From the NCBI RefSeq assembly GCF_946482605.1, contig NZ_CAMLSE010000021.1, forward strand, positions 1 to 64,000: 64,000 nucleotides of DNA, in the 5' to 3' direction. Shown here piece after piece: positions 26,836 to 36,192 of this stretch (position 1 is its first letter; the number at the start of each line of letters is the position of its first letter). The translations under genes were made by a program, and so were the position numbers. The notes under the pieces are model-generated. The model did no database searches and was not told where the DNA came from. It saw only the letters and a list, made by a program, of their open reading frames with translations. Source of the stretch: an uncultured Dyadobacter sp. (GTDB taxonomy: Bacteria > Bacteroidota > Bacteroidia > Cytophagales > Spirosomataceae).

Positions 26836-27873
26836 ATGTCCCGTAACTTTAAAGTAGGATTGTTTGTAACGATCGCGATCCTCGTCACCACATTTTCATT
26901 TTACTTCTGGCAGATCTTCCGGACGCCCAACTTACAGGTCGATAAAAAGTCGAGCTTCGTATTACTTATTCCGGAGGGGGCGACGTACAAGACCGTGTTG
27001 GATTCGCTGAACCGGTATGAAGTCATCAATGACCACATATCTTTCCAGTTTCTGGCGAAGTTCCTGAAATATACCGAGCGGGTGAAACCCGGTCGCTACG
27101 TGATCAAGCCGGAAACCAACAATTATACGGCCATCAAGAAACTGGTGTCCGGGAATCAGGATGCAGTAAAGCTGACATTTAATAACATTCGGCTCAAAGA
27201 CGACCTGATCAAGCGGATCGGGAGTCGCTTTGCATTTGGCGAGGATAGTTTCAGGAAGGCATTGAATGACCCTGCCGTTTGTCAAAAGTATGGCCTCGAT
27301 ACATTGACGATCGTGTCGATGTTTTTGCCCAATACCTACGACATCTACTGGACAACCGGAACGGAGAAGTTCCTGGACAGGATGCACAGCGAATACAAAA
27401 AGTACTGGAACGATGAGAAAGTGGCCAAGGCGAAAACGATTGGACTGACACCGGTTCAGGTTTCGATCCTGGCGTCCATCGTCGAGGAGGAGCAAGCCCG
27501 CAAAGTAGACGAGCGTCCGCGGGTAGCCGGACTTTACATCAACCGTTTGCACGCCGATATGCCGTTGCAGGCCGACCCGACGATCAAGTTTGCATTGCAG
27601 GATTTCGCCATCAAGCGTATTCTGAACCAGCAGTTGATGATCAAATCTCCTTATAACACTTACATTAATACAGGCTTGCCTCCCGGCCCGATCCGGGTTG
27701 CCGATCTCAAATCGCTGGATGCGGTCTTGAATTACGAGAAACACGATTATACTTATATGTGTGCAAAGGCGGACCTGTCGGGCTACCATGCTTTTGCCAC
27801 CAACTATGCCGATCACCTCAACAACGCCCGGTTGTACCAGGCTGAGCTGAACCGGCTGAAAATCATGAAATAA
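26836..27873 (+). CDS. mltG: Endolytic murein transglycosylase
   Basis: A 345-residue inner-membrane enzyme that cuts nascent glycan strands and sets their length. One N-terminal helix (GLFVTIAILVTTFSFYFWQI), a LysM-like subdomain (about 40-105), then the YceG catalytic domain. The catalytic glutamate is E217 in ASIVEEEQARKVDERPRVAG, matching E218 of E. coli MltG, and DADMPLQADPTIKFAL-like text follows (MPLQADPTIKFAL) with SPYNTYINTGLPPGPI, both diagnostic. The gene sits 2 bases upstream of the thioesterase gene, so the two are co-translated. Confidence 0.96.
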   Translation: MSRNFKVGLFVTIAILVTTFSFYFWQIFRTPNLQVDKKSSFVLLIPEGATYKTVLDSLNRYEVINDHISFQFLAKFLKYTERVKPGRYVIKPETNNYTAIKKLVSGNQDAVKLTFNNIRLKDDLIKRIGSRFAFGEDSFRKALNDPAVCQKYGLDTLTIVSMFLPNTYDIYWTTGTEKFLDRMHSEYKKYWNDEKVAKAKTIGLTPVQVSILASIVEEEQARKVDERPRVAGLYINRLHADMPLQADPTIKFALQDFAIKRILNQQLMIKSPYNTYINTGLPPGPIRVADLKSLDAVLNYEKHDYTYMCAKADLSGYHAFATNYADHLNNARLYQAELNRLKIMK

Positions 27874-27875
27874 GG

Positions 27876-28295
27876 ATGTTTGTCCACGAAGTGAAAGGGA
27901 TCAGGGTGCGCTATGCGGATACCGATCAGATGGGTTATGTATACTATGGAAACTACGCACGCTACTATGAAATCGGCAGGGTTGAGGCGCTGCGAAGTCT
28001 CGACTTCCATTACAAGGCGATGGAAGATGAAGGTGTGATGATGCCTGTTTACGAAAGTCATTTCAAATACCTGAAACCGGCGCGTTATGACGATGAGCTT
28101 AATATTCTCGTGAAAATCGAAGAAATGCCGGGTGTTCGTGTCCATTTCCGCTACGAGATCAGAAACCAGGAGCGCGTGCTGCTGAATACCGGCGATACGA
28201 CGCTGGTATTTCAGAGAAGGGATAATGGCAAACTTTGCATGGCGCCGGACAAGCTTCTTGAAAAACTAAAGCCCTATTTCGGAACAAAGGGATAA
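27876..28295 (+). CDS. YbgC/4HBT-type acyl-CoA thioesterase
   Basis: A 139-residue hot-dog-fold thioesterase. The active-site motif is IRVRYADTDQMGYVYYGNYARYYE-type: RYADTDQMGYVYYGNY with the catalytic aspartate at D15 or D17. The downstream LKPARYDDELNILVKIEE follows the family pattern. It hydrolyses short- or medium-chain acyl-CoA; in Proteobacteria YbgC sits with tol-pal, but here it lies between mltG and a YihY-type gene. ATG is preceded by AAGG at 2 bases from the mltG stop. Confidence 0.92.
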   Translation: MFVHEVKGIRVRYADTDQMGYVYYGNYARYYEIGRVEALRSLDFHYKAMEDEGVMMPVYESHFKYLKPARYDDELNILVKIEEMPGVRVHFRYEIRNQERVLLNTGDTTLVFQRRDNGKLCMAPDKLLEKLKPYFGTKG

Positions 28296-28308
28296 CACGC
28301 GGCTGGAT

Positions 28309-29229
28309 ATGCTTGAAAAACTGTTGAAAAACCGCCATATCAAGCGCATTATTCTCTGGTTACAGCAGACGATGTTGCTCCGGGGGACGGTTTCCCTGTA
28401 CGATGTGATCCTCAATCTGGTCAATAGCAACAGGAAGCATGAAATCGACCAACGTGCGTCGGCCGTGGCTTACAGCCTTACCCTGGCTGCTTTTCCCGGC
28501 ATTATCTTTCTTTTTACCCTGATCCCCTACATTCCGATCGAAAACCTCGATCAGCAAATTCTGGAATTGCTGCGGGAAAATATGCCTCAGGGTACTTTTG
28601 AGGCTGCGGATCAGACCATTCTCGATATTGTGAGCCGTCCTCGGTCGGGGGTGCTTTCGCTCGGTTTTATTTTCGCGATGATCGCATCCACCAACGGGAT
28701 GATGTCACTGATGCGCTCGTTCGACATGGTGTATGAGGACCACGAGACGAGGGGTTTTTTGGCCGTCCGGGGCATTGCGATGTTGCTTACGCTTTTGTTG
28801 ATGGCGGTGTTGTTCTTGTCCGTGGTTTTGCTCATCGTGGGCGATGCCGTGATGGATATTGTCGGTGACTGGCACATTATCCGCGACAACTGGCTCATTG
28901 CATTGCTGAATATCACCCGGTATGCGATCAGTTTCGGGTCGCTGATGTTGACGATCTCTATCATCTACCGGTTTGCGCCCTCGCATGGAAGGCAATTCAC
29001 TTTTGTCAATGCGGGTTCGGTCATTGCGTCCATACTCATTTTGGCTGCCACCTATGGATTTTCGTTCTACCTGTCGCGTTTCAGTTCGTACAACAAGCTT
29101 TACGGATCCATTGGTACGATGATCGCCCTGATGATCTGGATCTACCTGCTGGCATTCGTGATGATTCTCGGTTTTGAGATCAACGCCAGCATTAACCGAG
29201 CCCGTGTGAAGCGTAAGGTAACGCGGTGA
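28309..29229 (+). CDS. YihY/BrkB family inner-membrane protein
   Basis: A 306-residue polytopic membrane protein. Typical pieces are AYSLTLAAFPGIIFLFTLIPYIP, the charged loop around ENMPQGTFEA, and a six-helix core ending in IALMIWIYLLAFVMILGFEINASI. The family was once called ribonuclease BN in error; its true function is unknown and may be transport of small molecules or lipids (the mammalian-lipid link of anterograde phospholipid transport by YhdP-type genes is separate). Starts 13 bases after the thioesterase gene, likely one operon mltG-thioesterase-yihY. About 120 bases with a promoter box for the next gene follow. Confidence 0.9.
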   Translation: MLEKLLKNRHIKRIILWLQQTMLLRGTVSLYDVILNLVNSNRKHEIDQRASAVAYSLTLAAFPGIIFLFTLIPYIPIENLDQQILELLRENMPQGTFEAADQTILDIVSRPRSGVLSLGFIFAMIASTNGMMSLMRSFDMVYEDHETRGFLAVRGIAMLLTLLLMAVLFLSVVLLIVGDAVMDIVGDWHIIRDNWLIALLNITRYAISFGSLMLTISIIYRFAPSHGRQFTFVNAGSVIASILILAATYGFSFYLSRFSSYNKLYGSIGTMIALMIWIYLLAFVMILGFEINASINRARVKRKVTR

Positions 29230-29273
29230 TTTGCCGGATAATAACATTACCTGCTTACTGAGCATATTGTTGG

Positions 29274-29281
29274 TAATTTTG
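29274..29281 (+). promoter_or_regulatory. Bacteroidota-type -7 box upstream of glycosyltransferase gene
   Basis: TAATTTTG fits the TAnnTTTG consensus exactly, 71 bases upstream of the glycosyltransferase ATG. No TTTG is found at the -33 position, so strength is uncertain. Confidence 0.45.
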
Positions 29282-29351
29282 CGACTGCGGTGTCAGTAAA
29301 ACCTCCTGGCAAACATCGTACTTCAGCGGGGATTGCACCAGCGCGCACGAC

Positions 29352-30344
29352 ATGACAAACTTAGAAAAACCACTCGTTACAGTAATCCTGACGACATTTA
29401 ATCAGGAGAAGTACATTGAAGAGACGCTCACTTCGGTCTTTTATCAGACTTATCCCTATGTTCAGCTGGTTGTCGTCGACAATGCAAGCACAGACAAAAC
29501 GCTGAACATTATCGAGGATTTCAAGGCAAAGGCTCCGGCGTTTCAAATGATCCGCAACAGGCATAATTCAGGCCTGTGTAAAGCATTCAATCAGGGCCTG
29601 GCCATCGCTCAGGGAAAATATATCATCGACTTGTCTGGTGATGACGTGATGATTGCCGACCGTATCGAGAAACAGGTGGCGGCATTTGAGCAGCTTTCAG
29701 AAGAATATGCCGTGGTTTTTACCAACGCCCATTATATTGGCCGGAGCGGGCAGCGGTTGCACAATCATTACACTGTGGACGGAAAAGGTAAGGCTACCTG
29801 CTGCATTCCATCGGGCGATGTCTACAAAAACATACTCGAACGCTATTTCATCTGTACACCCACGATGATGATGCGTGCGTCGATACTGAACCAGCTGGGA
29901 GGATACGACGAGAGTCTCGCATTCGAGGACTTTGATTTCTGGGTGCGCTCTTCCGTACGGTACAAATACTTCTATCTGGATGAAATTCTGACCAAGAAGC
30001 GGGTCCTTCGAACCTCATTATCAACCGGTGTCTATAAAAAAGGGAGTGGAATGCTTGACTCCTACTACATGGTATGCAATAAAGCCTACGACCTCAATCG
30101 CGATCAAAAGGAATTTGATCTTCTGGCGGCGCGGATCCGTACATTTATCCGGAAATGCCTGTATGCACAGGAGTTCGAACTGGCCGTGCGGTTTCGCAGA
30201 TTGTTGAATTATATTGAGAATCCGGGATGGCAGACAGAGCTGGTAGTTCTGATGTGCAGGCTGCACCTGCCGGTGAATTTTGCCTACCGGTTTTATATCG
30301 AGAATTTAAAAAAAGTGATCCCACAGGAAGGATTTGCATTTTGA
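29352..30344 (+). CDS. Family 2 glycosyltransferase
   Basis: A 330-residue GT-A fold enzyme: [20 protein letters not shown] opens the nucleotide-binding domain, [18 protein letters not shown] follows, and the metal-binding DXD-type site is DLSGDDVM (about residues 95-102). The ED motif FEDFDFWVR fits the base. The sugar and acceptor are unknown; its neighbours are not a polysaccharide cluster, although WbqC downstream is often found in such clusters. No membrane helix is visible, so it is probably soluble or peripheral. It ends 32 bases before the threonylcarbamoyl-AMP synthase start. Confidence 0.9.
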   Translation: MTNLEKPLVTVILTTFNQEKYIEETLTSVFYQTYPYVQLVVVDNASTDKTLNIIEDFKAKAPAFQMIRNRHNSGLCKAFNQGLAIAQGKYIIDLSGDDVMIADRIEKQVAAFEQLSEEYAVVFTNAHYIGRSGQRLHNHYTVDGKGKATCCIPSGDVYKNILERYFICTPTMMMRASILNQLGGYDESLAFEDFDFWVRSSVRYKYFYLDEILTKKRVLRTSLSTGVYKKGSGMLDSYYMVCNKAYDLNRDQKEFDLLAARIRTFIRKCLYAQEFELAVRFRRLLNYIENPGWQTELVVLMCRLHLPVNFAYRFYIENLKKVIPQEGFAF

Positions 30345-30375
30345 TTTTGTTAATTCAGAAAGCAAAATCTTTTCT

Positions 30376-31002
30376 ATGCCTGCCGAGTTTGTAAAAATTT
30401 ATCCTCAAAACCCTGACGAACGGAGAATCCGTCAGGTGGTGGATTGCCTTCGTGATGGCGGTCTCGTGATTTATCCGACCGATACGGTTTATGGTCTTGG
30501 GTGTGACATCTACAATACCCGCGCCGTCGAAAAAATAGCCCGGATCAAGGGCATCAAGCCCCAAAAGAACGACTTCTCGTTCATATGCTACGACCTGAGC
30601 CATATTTCTGATTTTGCGAGGGTTGGCAATACAGCATTCAAAACCATGAAAAGAGTGCTTCCCGGTCCCTACACATTCATTCTGGAAGCAACCAGCAATG
30701 TCCCCAAGTTGTTGAACACCAATAAAAAAACGGTAGGAATCCGGGTGCCGGACAACCTTATTCCCCGTTTGATCGTAAAGGAGTTAGGGAACCCGATCGT
30801 CACGACATCTATCCGTGACGATGACGAGATCATCGAGTATTCGACGGACCCTGAACTGATTTTCGAGAAGTTTCAGCACCAGGTCGATATGGTCGTGGAT
30901 GGCGGCTACGGAGGCAATGTCGCGTCGACCATCGTGAAGGCGGATGGAGACGATTTTGAGATTATCAGGGAGGGATTAGGCGACGTGAGTATCTTCCTTT
31001 GA
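30376..31002 (+). CDS. L-threonylcarbamoyladenylate synthase (Sua5/TsaC family)
   Basis: A 208-residue cytoplasmic enzyme that makes threonylcarbamoyl-AMP for t6A37 modification of tRNAs that read ANN codons. The motif [18 protein letters not shown] is diagnostic, followed by [45 protein letters not shown] and [11 protein letters not shown] chose ATG at 30376; the earlier in-frame start overlaps the glycosyltransferase 3' end and adds 14 residues not typical of the family. The protein has the short TsaC-type layout without the Sua5 C-terminal extension. Confidence 0.94.
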   Translation: MPAEFVKIYPQNPDERRIRQVVDCLRDGGLVIYPTDTVYGLGCDIYNTRAVEKIARIKGIKPQKNDFSFICYDLSHISDFARVGNTAFKTMKRVLPGPYTFILEATSNVPKLLNTNKKTVGIRVPDNLIPRLIVKELGNPIVTTSIRDDDEIIEYSTDPELIFEKFQHQVDMVVDGGYGGNVASTIVKADGDDFEIIREGLGDVSIFL

Positions 31003-31106
31003 AGCTAAAATAGTAATGATTTAAGTTGGTATTGAACATTGTTGACCATACAAAATAATTATTATAAATTTTTTGATAATATCATAAGCCTTTACCATAT
31101 TTGATA

Positions 31107-31766
31107 GTGTCAGAATTTTTGAGTAAAGAGGATCAGTCCACGGCAGTACGGATTGAATTGCAGTATCTGCCTTGTTTAGAGTATTTTACTTGTATATTAC
31201 AGTACGACCGGATCTACATTGATATTGAGGAGAGGTATGTGAAGCAAACTTACAGGAACCGGTGCAGTGTGCTTACTACCAATAAAATAGATACGCTGAC
31301 AGTGCCTGTTAAGGGGTACGGGCCAGCCAGCTCCACAAAAGATATTTTGATCGACTATTCCCAGGACTGGACGAGGCGTCACCTGGGTTGTTTTCAAGCA
31401 GCTTACGGAAAATCTCCTTTTTACGAGTTTTATGCGGACGAGTTTATCCGGGTCTATGAAAGAAAGCTGCCTAATTTGGTCAATCTAAATAGTGAGTTAT
31501 TGACAATTTGTCTTAGATTGTTGGGGATCAGGAAAGAAATTACGTACAATTTGTCAGGTGAAGTATTTAATGAAAACAGCCTGGTGGATGATATATCGCT
31601 AATAAACAACAGGAAACACCCGAATTCCTGGAAATATTATCAGCCAACGCCTTATTATCAGACATTCGGGAATGATTTTGTGGGGAATTTAAGTATTGTT
31701 GATTTACTATTTAATATGGGGCCGGAAGCAAAAAGTGTTTTGTTAAGATCCTGTAAGTCTCAATAA
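31107..31766 (+). CDS. WbqC-like family protein
   Basis: About 219 residues of the WbqC family: IELQYLPCLEYFTCILQYDRIYID near the start, YVKQTYRNRCSVLTTNKIDTLTVPVKG, and a C-terminal QTFGNDFVGNLSIVDLLFNMGPEA. Family members occur in O-antigen and glycan loci, with proposed roles in sugar-moiety modification that remain unproven. The start is uncertain: GTG at 31107 or TTG at 31101; there is no ATG. Base composition here and in the 100-base gap upstream is clearly more AT-rich than in the flanking genes, which may mean transfer. It sits 66 bases before clpC. Confidence 0.85.
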   Translation: MSEFLSKEDQSTAVRIELQYLPCLEYFTCILQYDRIYIDIEERYVKQTYRNRCSVLTTNKIDTLTVPVKGYGPASSTKDILIDYSQDWTRRHLGCFQAAYGKSPFYEFYADEFIRVYERKLPNLVNLNSELLTICLRLLGIRKEITYNLSGEVFNENSLVDDISLINNRKHPNSWKYYQPTPYYQTFGNDFVGNLSIVDLLFNMGPEAKSVLLRSCKSQ

Positions 31767-31832
31767 AGCTATTTTGAACAAACAGGGATCAAGTAGCGTT
31801 TAGAATAATAAACACTTTTTTATTGCTACACA

Positions 31833-34373
31833 ATGGAAGCAAAATTTTCGAATAGAGTGAAAGAGGTAATCTCAATGAGCCGGGAAGAAGCCCTCCGTCT
31901 TGGCCATGATTACATTGGTGCAGAACACTTGTTATTAGGAATGATTCGTGAGGGTGATGGTGTAGCCATAGGGTTGCTTAAAAAACTCGGGGTTTCGCTG
32001 GACGATGTCCGACAAACGATCGAGCAGGCAACGAAGGGTGCAGCCACAAACAATGTTAAGAATTTGCAAAATATACCTCTGACCAGGCAGTCGGAGAAAG
32101 TTTTGAAGATTACATATCTGGAAGCCAAAATATTCAAGAGCACATTGATTGGCACCGAACATTTACTGCTTTCCATTCTGCGGGATGAGGACAATGTCGG
32201 AACTCAGATATTGCATAAGTTCAATGTTAACTACGAAGTCATCAAAGAGATGTTAGAATATCAATCATCCGGATCCAGACCTCATATGGGGCCGGAGACC
32301 GAAGACGGGGATGATGAAGCCAGAGGCGGAATGTTTGGAGGCGGTGGAGGCTCTTCTTCCGGTAAAGAATCCAAGGGTGCTGAAAAATCCCGTACACCTG
32401 TTCTTGACAATTTTGGGAGGGATTTGACCAAAATGGCGGAAGTAGGCAAGCTCGACCCGATCGTCGGACGTGAAAAAGAGATCGAAAGGGTGGCGCAGAT
32501 CCTGAGCCGTCGTAAAAAGAACAACCCGATTCTGATTGGTGAGCCAGGTGTGGGTAAAACGGCTATTGCCGAAGGTCTCGCACTCAGAATTGTTCAAAAG
32601 AAAGTGTCTCGCGTCCTTTTCGGAAAGCGTGTGGTGACGCTGGACCTGGCTTCGCTTGTAGCTGGAACCAAATACCGCGGCCAGTTCGAAGAGCGTATGA
32701 AGGCGGTTATGAACGAACTTGAAAAGTCACCGGATGTGATCCTGTTCATCGATGAGCTCCACACGATCGTGGGCGCAGGCGGTGCTTCCGGCTCATTGGA
32801 TGCTTCGAATATGTTCAAACCGGCATTGTCACGCGGAGAAATACAATGCATTGGCGCGACAACGCTCGATGAATATCGCCAGTACATTGAGAAAGACGGC
32901 GCATTGGCCCGTCGTTTCCAGATGGTGATGGTGGATGCGACCTCAATCGAGGAAACGATCCAGATCCTGACGAACATCAAAGACAAATACGAAGATCACC
33001 ACCATGTGAATTACACGCCGGAAGCGATCAGCACGGCTGTGAAGTTGTCGGAAAGATATATCACCGACCGCTTTTTGCCGGATAAGGCGATCGACGTTCT
33101 GGATGAGGTAGGTGCAAGGGTTCACATTAGCAACATTACTGTTCCCGAAGATATTCTGGTGCTCGAAGAACAAATCGAGAACATCAAGCAGGAGAAAAAC
33201 CGGGTGGTAAAAAGCCAGAAATACGAAGAAGCAGCTCAATTGAGAGATCGTGAAAAGAAACTGATCGATCAGCTGGAAAGAGCTAAACTGGCATGGGAAG
33301 AAGAAACGAAGCAGAAACGCTACACGGTAAGTGAACACAATGTGGCTGAGGTTGTGGCGATGATGACCGGGATTCCGGTGACTAACGTTTCAATGGACGA
33401 GGGCAAGAAATTGCTGAATATGGCCGATGAGCTGAAAGCCAAAGTGATTGGCCAGGATCCGCCGATTGAAAAGCTGGTTAAAGCTATTCAGCGTACACGT
33501 GTAGGTCTGAAAGATCCTAAAAAGCCGATCGGTTCATTCATTTTTCTGGGACCAACCGGTGTAGGTAAAACAGAACTTGCAAAGGTGCTGTCTACCTATC
33601 TGTTCGACAAGGATGATTCGCTGGTGCGTATCGATATGAGCGAATACATGGAGAAATTCAGCGTATCGCGTTTGGTGGGAGCTCCTCCGGGATATGTGGG
33701 CTACGAAGAAGGTGGCCAGCTGACCGAGAAGATCCGTCGCAAACCGTACAGCGTTGTGTTGCTTGATGAGATCGAAAAAGCGCACCCGGATGTGTTCAAT
33801 ATCCTGTTGCAAGTGCTTGATGACGGTATTTTGACGGATGGGCTGGGCAGAAGAGTTGATTTCCGTAACACCATCATCATCATGACTTCGAATATCGGAG
33901 CCCGTGATCTGAAAGATTTCGGTACCGGAATCGGCTTCTCGACGAAGGCGAAATCCGAAAACCAGGATGACATTATGAAAGGCACCATTCAAAGTGCATT
34001 GCGTAAGGCATTCTCGCCGGAATTCCTGAACCGTTTGGATGATGTGATCGTGTTTAACTCGCTGCAACGCGAAGATTTGCACAAAATCATCGATATTTCG
34101 CTCGGAAAGCTGTTCAGTCGTGTAAAGGGACTTGGATACGAAATCGAATTGACCGTCGCTGCGAAGGATTTCTTATCGGAAAAAGGATATGATCCGCAGT
34201 ACGGAGCTCGTCCTTTGAACCGTGCGATCCAGAAATACTTGGAAGATCCCGTAGCAGAGGAAATATTGAAAGGTGACCTGCGCGAAGGTGATGTACTGGT
34301 TGCAGATCATGAAGATAAGAGTGAACAACTTGTTATCAGTGTTCGAAAAAAGGAAGAAGAGCTGGCAAACTAG
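31833..34373 (+). CDS. clpC: ATP-dependent Clp protease ATP-binding subunit ClpC
   Basis: An 846-residue AAA+ unfoldase working with ClpP in protein quality control. It has two N-terminal Clp repeats (about 1-140), a flexible Gly/Ser-rich linker (165-180), NBD1 with Walker A GEPGVGKT at 236-243, a UVR coiled-coil (EEAAQLRDREKKLIDQLERA, about 470), and NBD2 with Walker A GPTGVGKT near 572 and the sensor EFLNRLDDVIVF. The UVR domain marks ClpC rather than ClpB, whose middle domain is longer. Ends in a strong Rho-independent terminator. No mcsA/mcsB/ctsR neighbours of the Bacillus type are here. Confidence 0.97.
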   Translation: MEAKFSNRVKEVISMSREEALRLGHDYIGAEHLLLGMIREGDGVAIGLLKKLGVSLDDVRQTIEQATKGAATNNVKNLQNIPLTRQSEKVLKITYLEAKIFKSTLIGTEHLLLSILRDEDNVGTQILHKFNVNYEVIKEMLEYQSSGSRPHMGPETEDGDDEARGGMFGGGGGSSSGKESKGAEKSRTPVLDNFGRDLTKMAEVGKLDPIVGREKEIERVAQILSRRKKNNPILIGEPGVGKTAIAEGLALRIVQKKVSRVLFGKRVVTLDLASLVAGTKYRGQFEERMKAVMNELEKSPDVILFIDELHTIVGAGGASGSLDASNMFKPALSRGEIQCIGATTLDEYRQYIEKDGALARRFQMVMVDATSIEETIQILTNIKDKYEDHHHVNYTPEAISTAVKLSERYITDRFLPDKAIDVLDEVGARVHISNITVPEDILVLEEQIENIKQEKNRVVKSQKYEEAAQLRDREKKLIDQLERAKLAWEEETKQKRYTVSEHNVAEVVAMMTGIPVTNVSMDEGKKLLNMADELKAKVIGQDPPIEKLVKAIQRTRVGLKDPKKPIGSFIFLGPTGVGKTELAKVLSTYLFDKDDSLVRIDMSEYMEKFSVSRLVGAPPGYVGYEEGGQLTEKIRRKPYSVVLLDEIEKAHPDVFNILLQVLDDGILTDGLGRRVDFRNTIIIMTSNIGARDLKDFGTGIGFSTKAKSENQDDIMKGTIQSALRKAFSPEFLNRLDDVIVFNSLQREDLHKIIDISLGKLFSRVKGLGYEIELTVAAKDFLSEKGYDPQYGARPLNRAIQKYLEDPVAEEILKGDLREGDVLVADHEDKSEQLVISVRKKEEELAN

Positions 34374-34406
34374 ATTTGCATCGCTCTGAAAGCACAAAGT
34401 AGCTTG

Positions 34407-34437
34407 AAAGGCAGGTCAAACGACCTGCCTTTTTTTG
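34407..34437 (+). terminator. Rho-independent terminator after clpC
   Basis: Perfect 11-bp stem AAAGGCAGGTC / GACCTGCCTTT around AAAC, running into seven T residues. It ends 34 bases before the next gene's ATG, so an upstream in-frame start at 34435, inside this hairpin tail, can be excluded. Confidence 0.95.
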
Positions 34438-34470
34438 TTTATATTTAGCCACCGAAAATTCGTATCGCTA

Positions 34471-36162
34471 ATGGGACCTAACTGGAAAAGTGCATTATTG
34501 GGTATAACGCTCAGTCTTGCAGCAAGTAATACCACCGTGTTTGCACAAAAACTACCGCCCGGCCCTCAGGTCCTCACATTCTTCTCCGACGCCGACGATA
34601 CCGAGCAACCTTACGGCCTTTATCTCCCCGAGAATTTCGACGAGACTAAGAAATACCCGCTCGTGATCATGCTGCATGGTGCGGGCTCCAACCACCGGCT
34701 TGCATTGCGACGGGTTTTTGGCAAGAGTAATGCCGAAGGTGAAACCGATGTGGAAGCGACGCGCTACTTTCCGAAATGGGATAATGTCGATTACATTGTG
34801 GCTTCGCCTTACGCGCGCGGAACGGCCGGTTACCAGGGAATTCCCGAGCAGGACGTGTACGACGTGCTGGCTGACGTTAAAAAGCGCTTTAAAATCGATG
34901 AGGACCGGACATTTTTGACCGGATTGTCCATGGGCGGCGGCGGCACATTATGGATCGGTCTTACGCGTCCCGACATTTGGGCGGCCATCGCGCCCGTATG
35001 CCCTGCGCCCCCCGCAGGTACATTCGACCTTGCAGCCAATGCAGCCAACTTCCCTATTCATTTCTTTCACGGCGATGCCGATCCGGTGGTACCGGTGGCT
35101 GGTACGCAAAAATGGGTAAGCCATTTGCAGGACATTGGGGCGGAGGTTAGTTACAAGGAGTTTGTGGATGTAAAGCATGACAGTTGGGTAAATGCCTATG
35201 ACAGTGAGTATATTTTCCAGTGGTTCGACGATTTCAAGCGTAACCCGCATCCCGACCGCGTGCGGTTTGTGAGTAAGCAATACAAATATGACAAGGCATT
35301 TTGGGTAACATTCAACAGAATGGCTGCGGGTAAGCTGGCGGAAATCGATGCGAAGTTTACCAAAGAGAATGCGTTGGAGATCAAAACGGAAAATCTCGAA
35401 AAGTTTACCTTAAACCTGGAAAGCCATCCGAAATTCAAACCTGGCGTTGCATTGGCGTTGAAAATCGATGGCTCGAATGTGAATGCAAAGACGGATAGCG
35501 TGGTTACGTTGTTCCGCGAGTCGGCGTCGGGCAAGTGGAATGTGGAAGGCGCCACAATCATGTCCATTTACACCGGCAAGAAAAAAGGTGCCGAGGGGCC
35601 GATTTATGCCGCATTCTCCTCGCGTCACGTGTATGTGTATGGTACGGCTGATAGTCCTTCGCCTGAGGAGCTGAGAAAGCGTGTCGACATTGCGACGCAG
35701 GCTGCGAGCTGGTCGCAGTACCGTGGTGAGTTTTTGGGACGTGTAATGTTCTTCCCGCGGGTGCTGGCTGATAAGGAAGTGCGGCCGAGCGATATTGAGA
35801 GCTCCAATCTGATTTTATTTGGAACAAAAGAGACCAATGCATTGATCGCCAAGCATGCGGCGCAACTTCCGGTGCATTTAAAAAAGGGCGATAATGCACA
35901 CGGGCTGTTCTATGTAGTTCCTGTTGAGGGGCATTATATTGCTGTGAGCTCGGGCTTGCCCTGGTGGGCTGGCATGAAAGACGAAGGTTTCCCATTCGTG
36001 CCAGTCATGCACCGGAGGCTGCCCGAATTTAAGGACATTATTTTCTTCAAAGATTCATCGGCAAACCTGCTGATTGACAACTATTTCACGCAGGAATGGA
36101 AACTGGACGACGATACGAAACGCAAGCTTTCGGCCACTGGTGCCGTTGATATTACCCCGTAG
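34471..36162 (+). CDS. Secreted alpha/beta-hydrolase (esterase) with unknown C-terminal domain
   Basis: A 563-residue exported protein. Residues 1-26 are a signal peptide ending in SNTTVFAQ; residues 30-270 form an alpha/beta-hydrolase of the carboxylesterase or poly-hydroxyalkanoate depolymerase type. The nucleophile is S153 in TGLSMGGGG, the acid D204 in FHGDADPVV, and the base H236 in DVKHDSW. Residues 285-563 are not recognised; they carry WVTFNRMAAGKLAEIDAKFT and late LFGTKETNALIAKHAAQLP, suggesting a second module found in secreted hydrolases. The substrate is likely an ester in polysaccharide side chains, but this is inference. Starts after the clpC terminator; the isomerase gene follows after 30 bases. 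Confidence 0.85.
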   Translation: MGPNWKSALLGITLSLAASNTTVFAQKLPPGPQVLTFFSDADDTEQPYGLYLPENFDETKKYPLVIMLHGAGSNHRLALRRVFGKSNAEGETDVEATRYFPKWDNVDYIVASPYARGTAGYQGIPEQDVYDVLADVKKRFKIDEDRTFLTGLSMGGGGTLWIGLTRPDIWAAIAPVCPAPPAGTFDLAANAANFPIHFFHGDADPVVPVAGTQKWVSHLQDIGAEVSYKEFVDVKHDSWVNAYDSEYIFQWFDDFKRNPHPDRVRFVSKQYKYDKAFWVTFNRMAAGKLAEIDAKFTKENALEIKTENLEKFTLNLESHPKFKPGVALALKIDGSNVNAKTDSVVTLFRESASGKWNVEGATIMSIYTGKKKGAEGPIYAAFSSRHVYVYGTADSPSPEELRKRVDIATQAASWSQYRGEFLGRVMFFPRVLADKEVRPSDIESSNLILFGTKETNALIAKHAAQLPVHLKKGDNAHGLFYVVPVEGHYIAVSSGLPWWAGMKDEGFPFVPVMHRRLPEFKDIIFFKDSSANLLIDNYFTQEWKLDDDTKRKLSATGAVDITP

Positions 36163-36192
36163 TTTATTTATTAATTTTTCGAATTACAACCC

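Noticed and set aside
34435..34470. Upstream start for the secreted esterase
   Set aside because: The frame begins in the tail of the clpC terminator and would put 12 residues before a good signal peptide.
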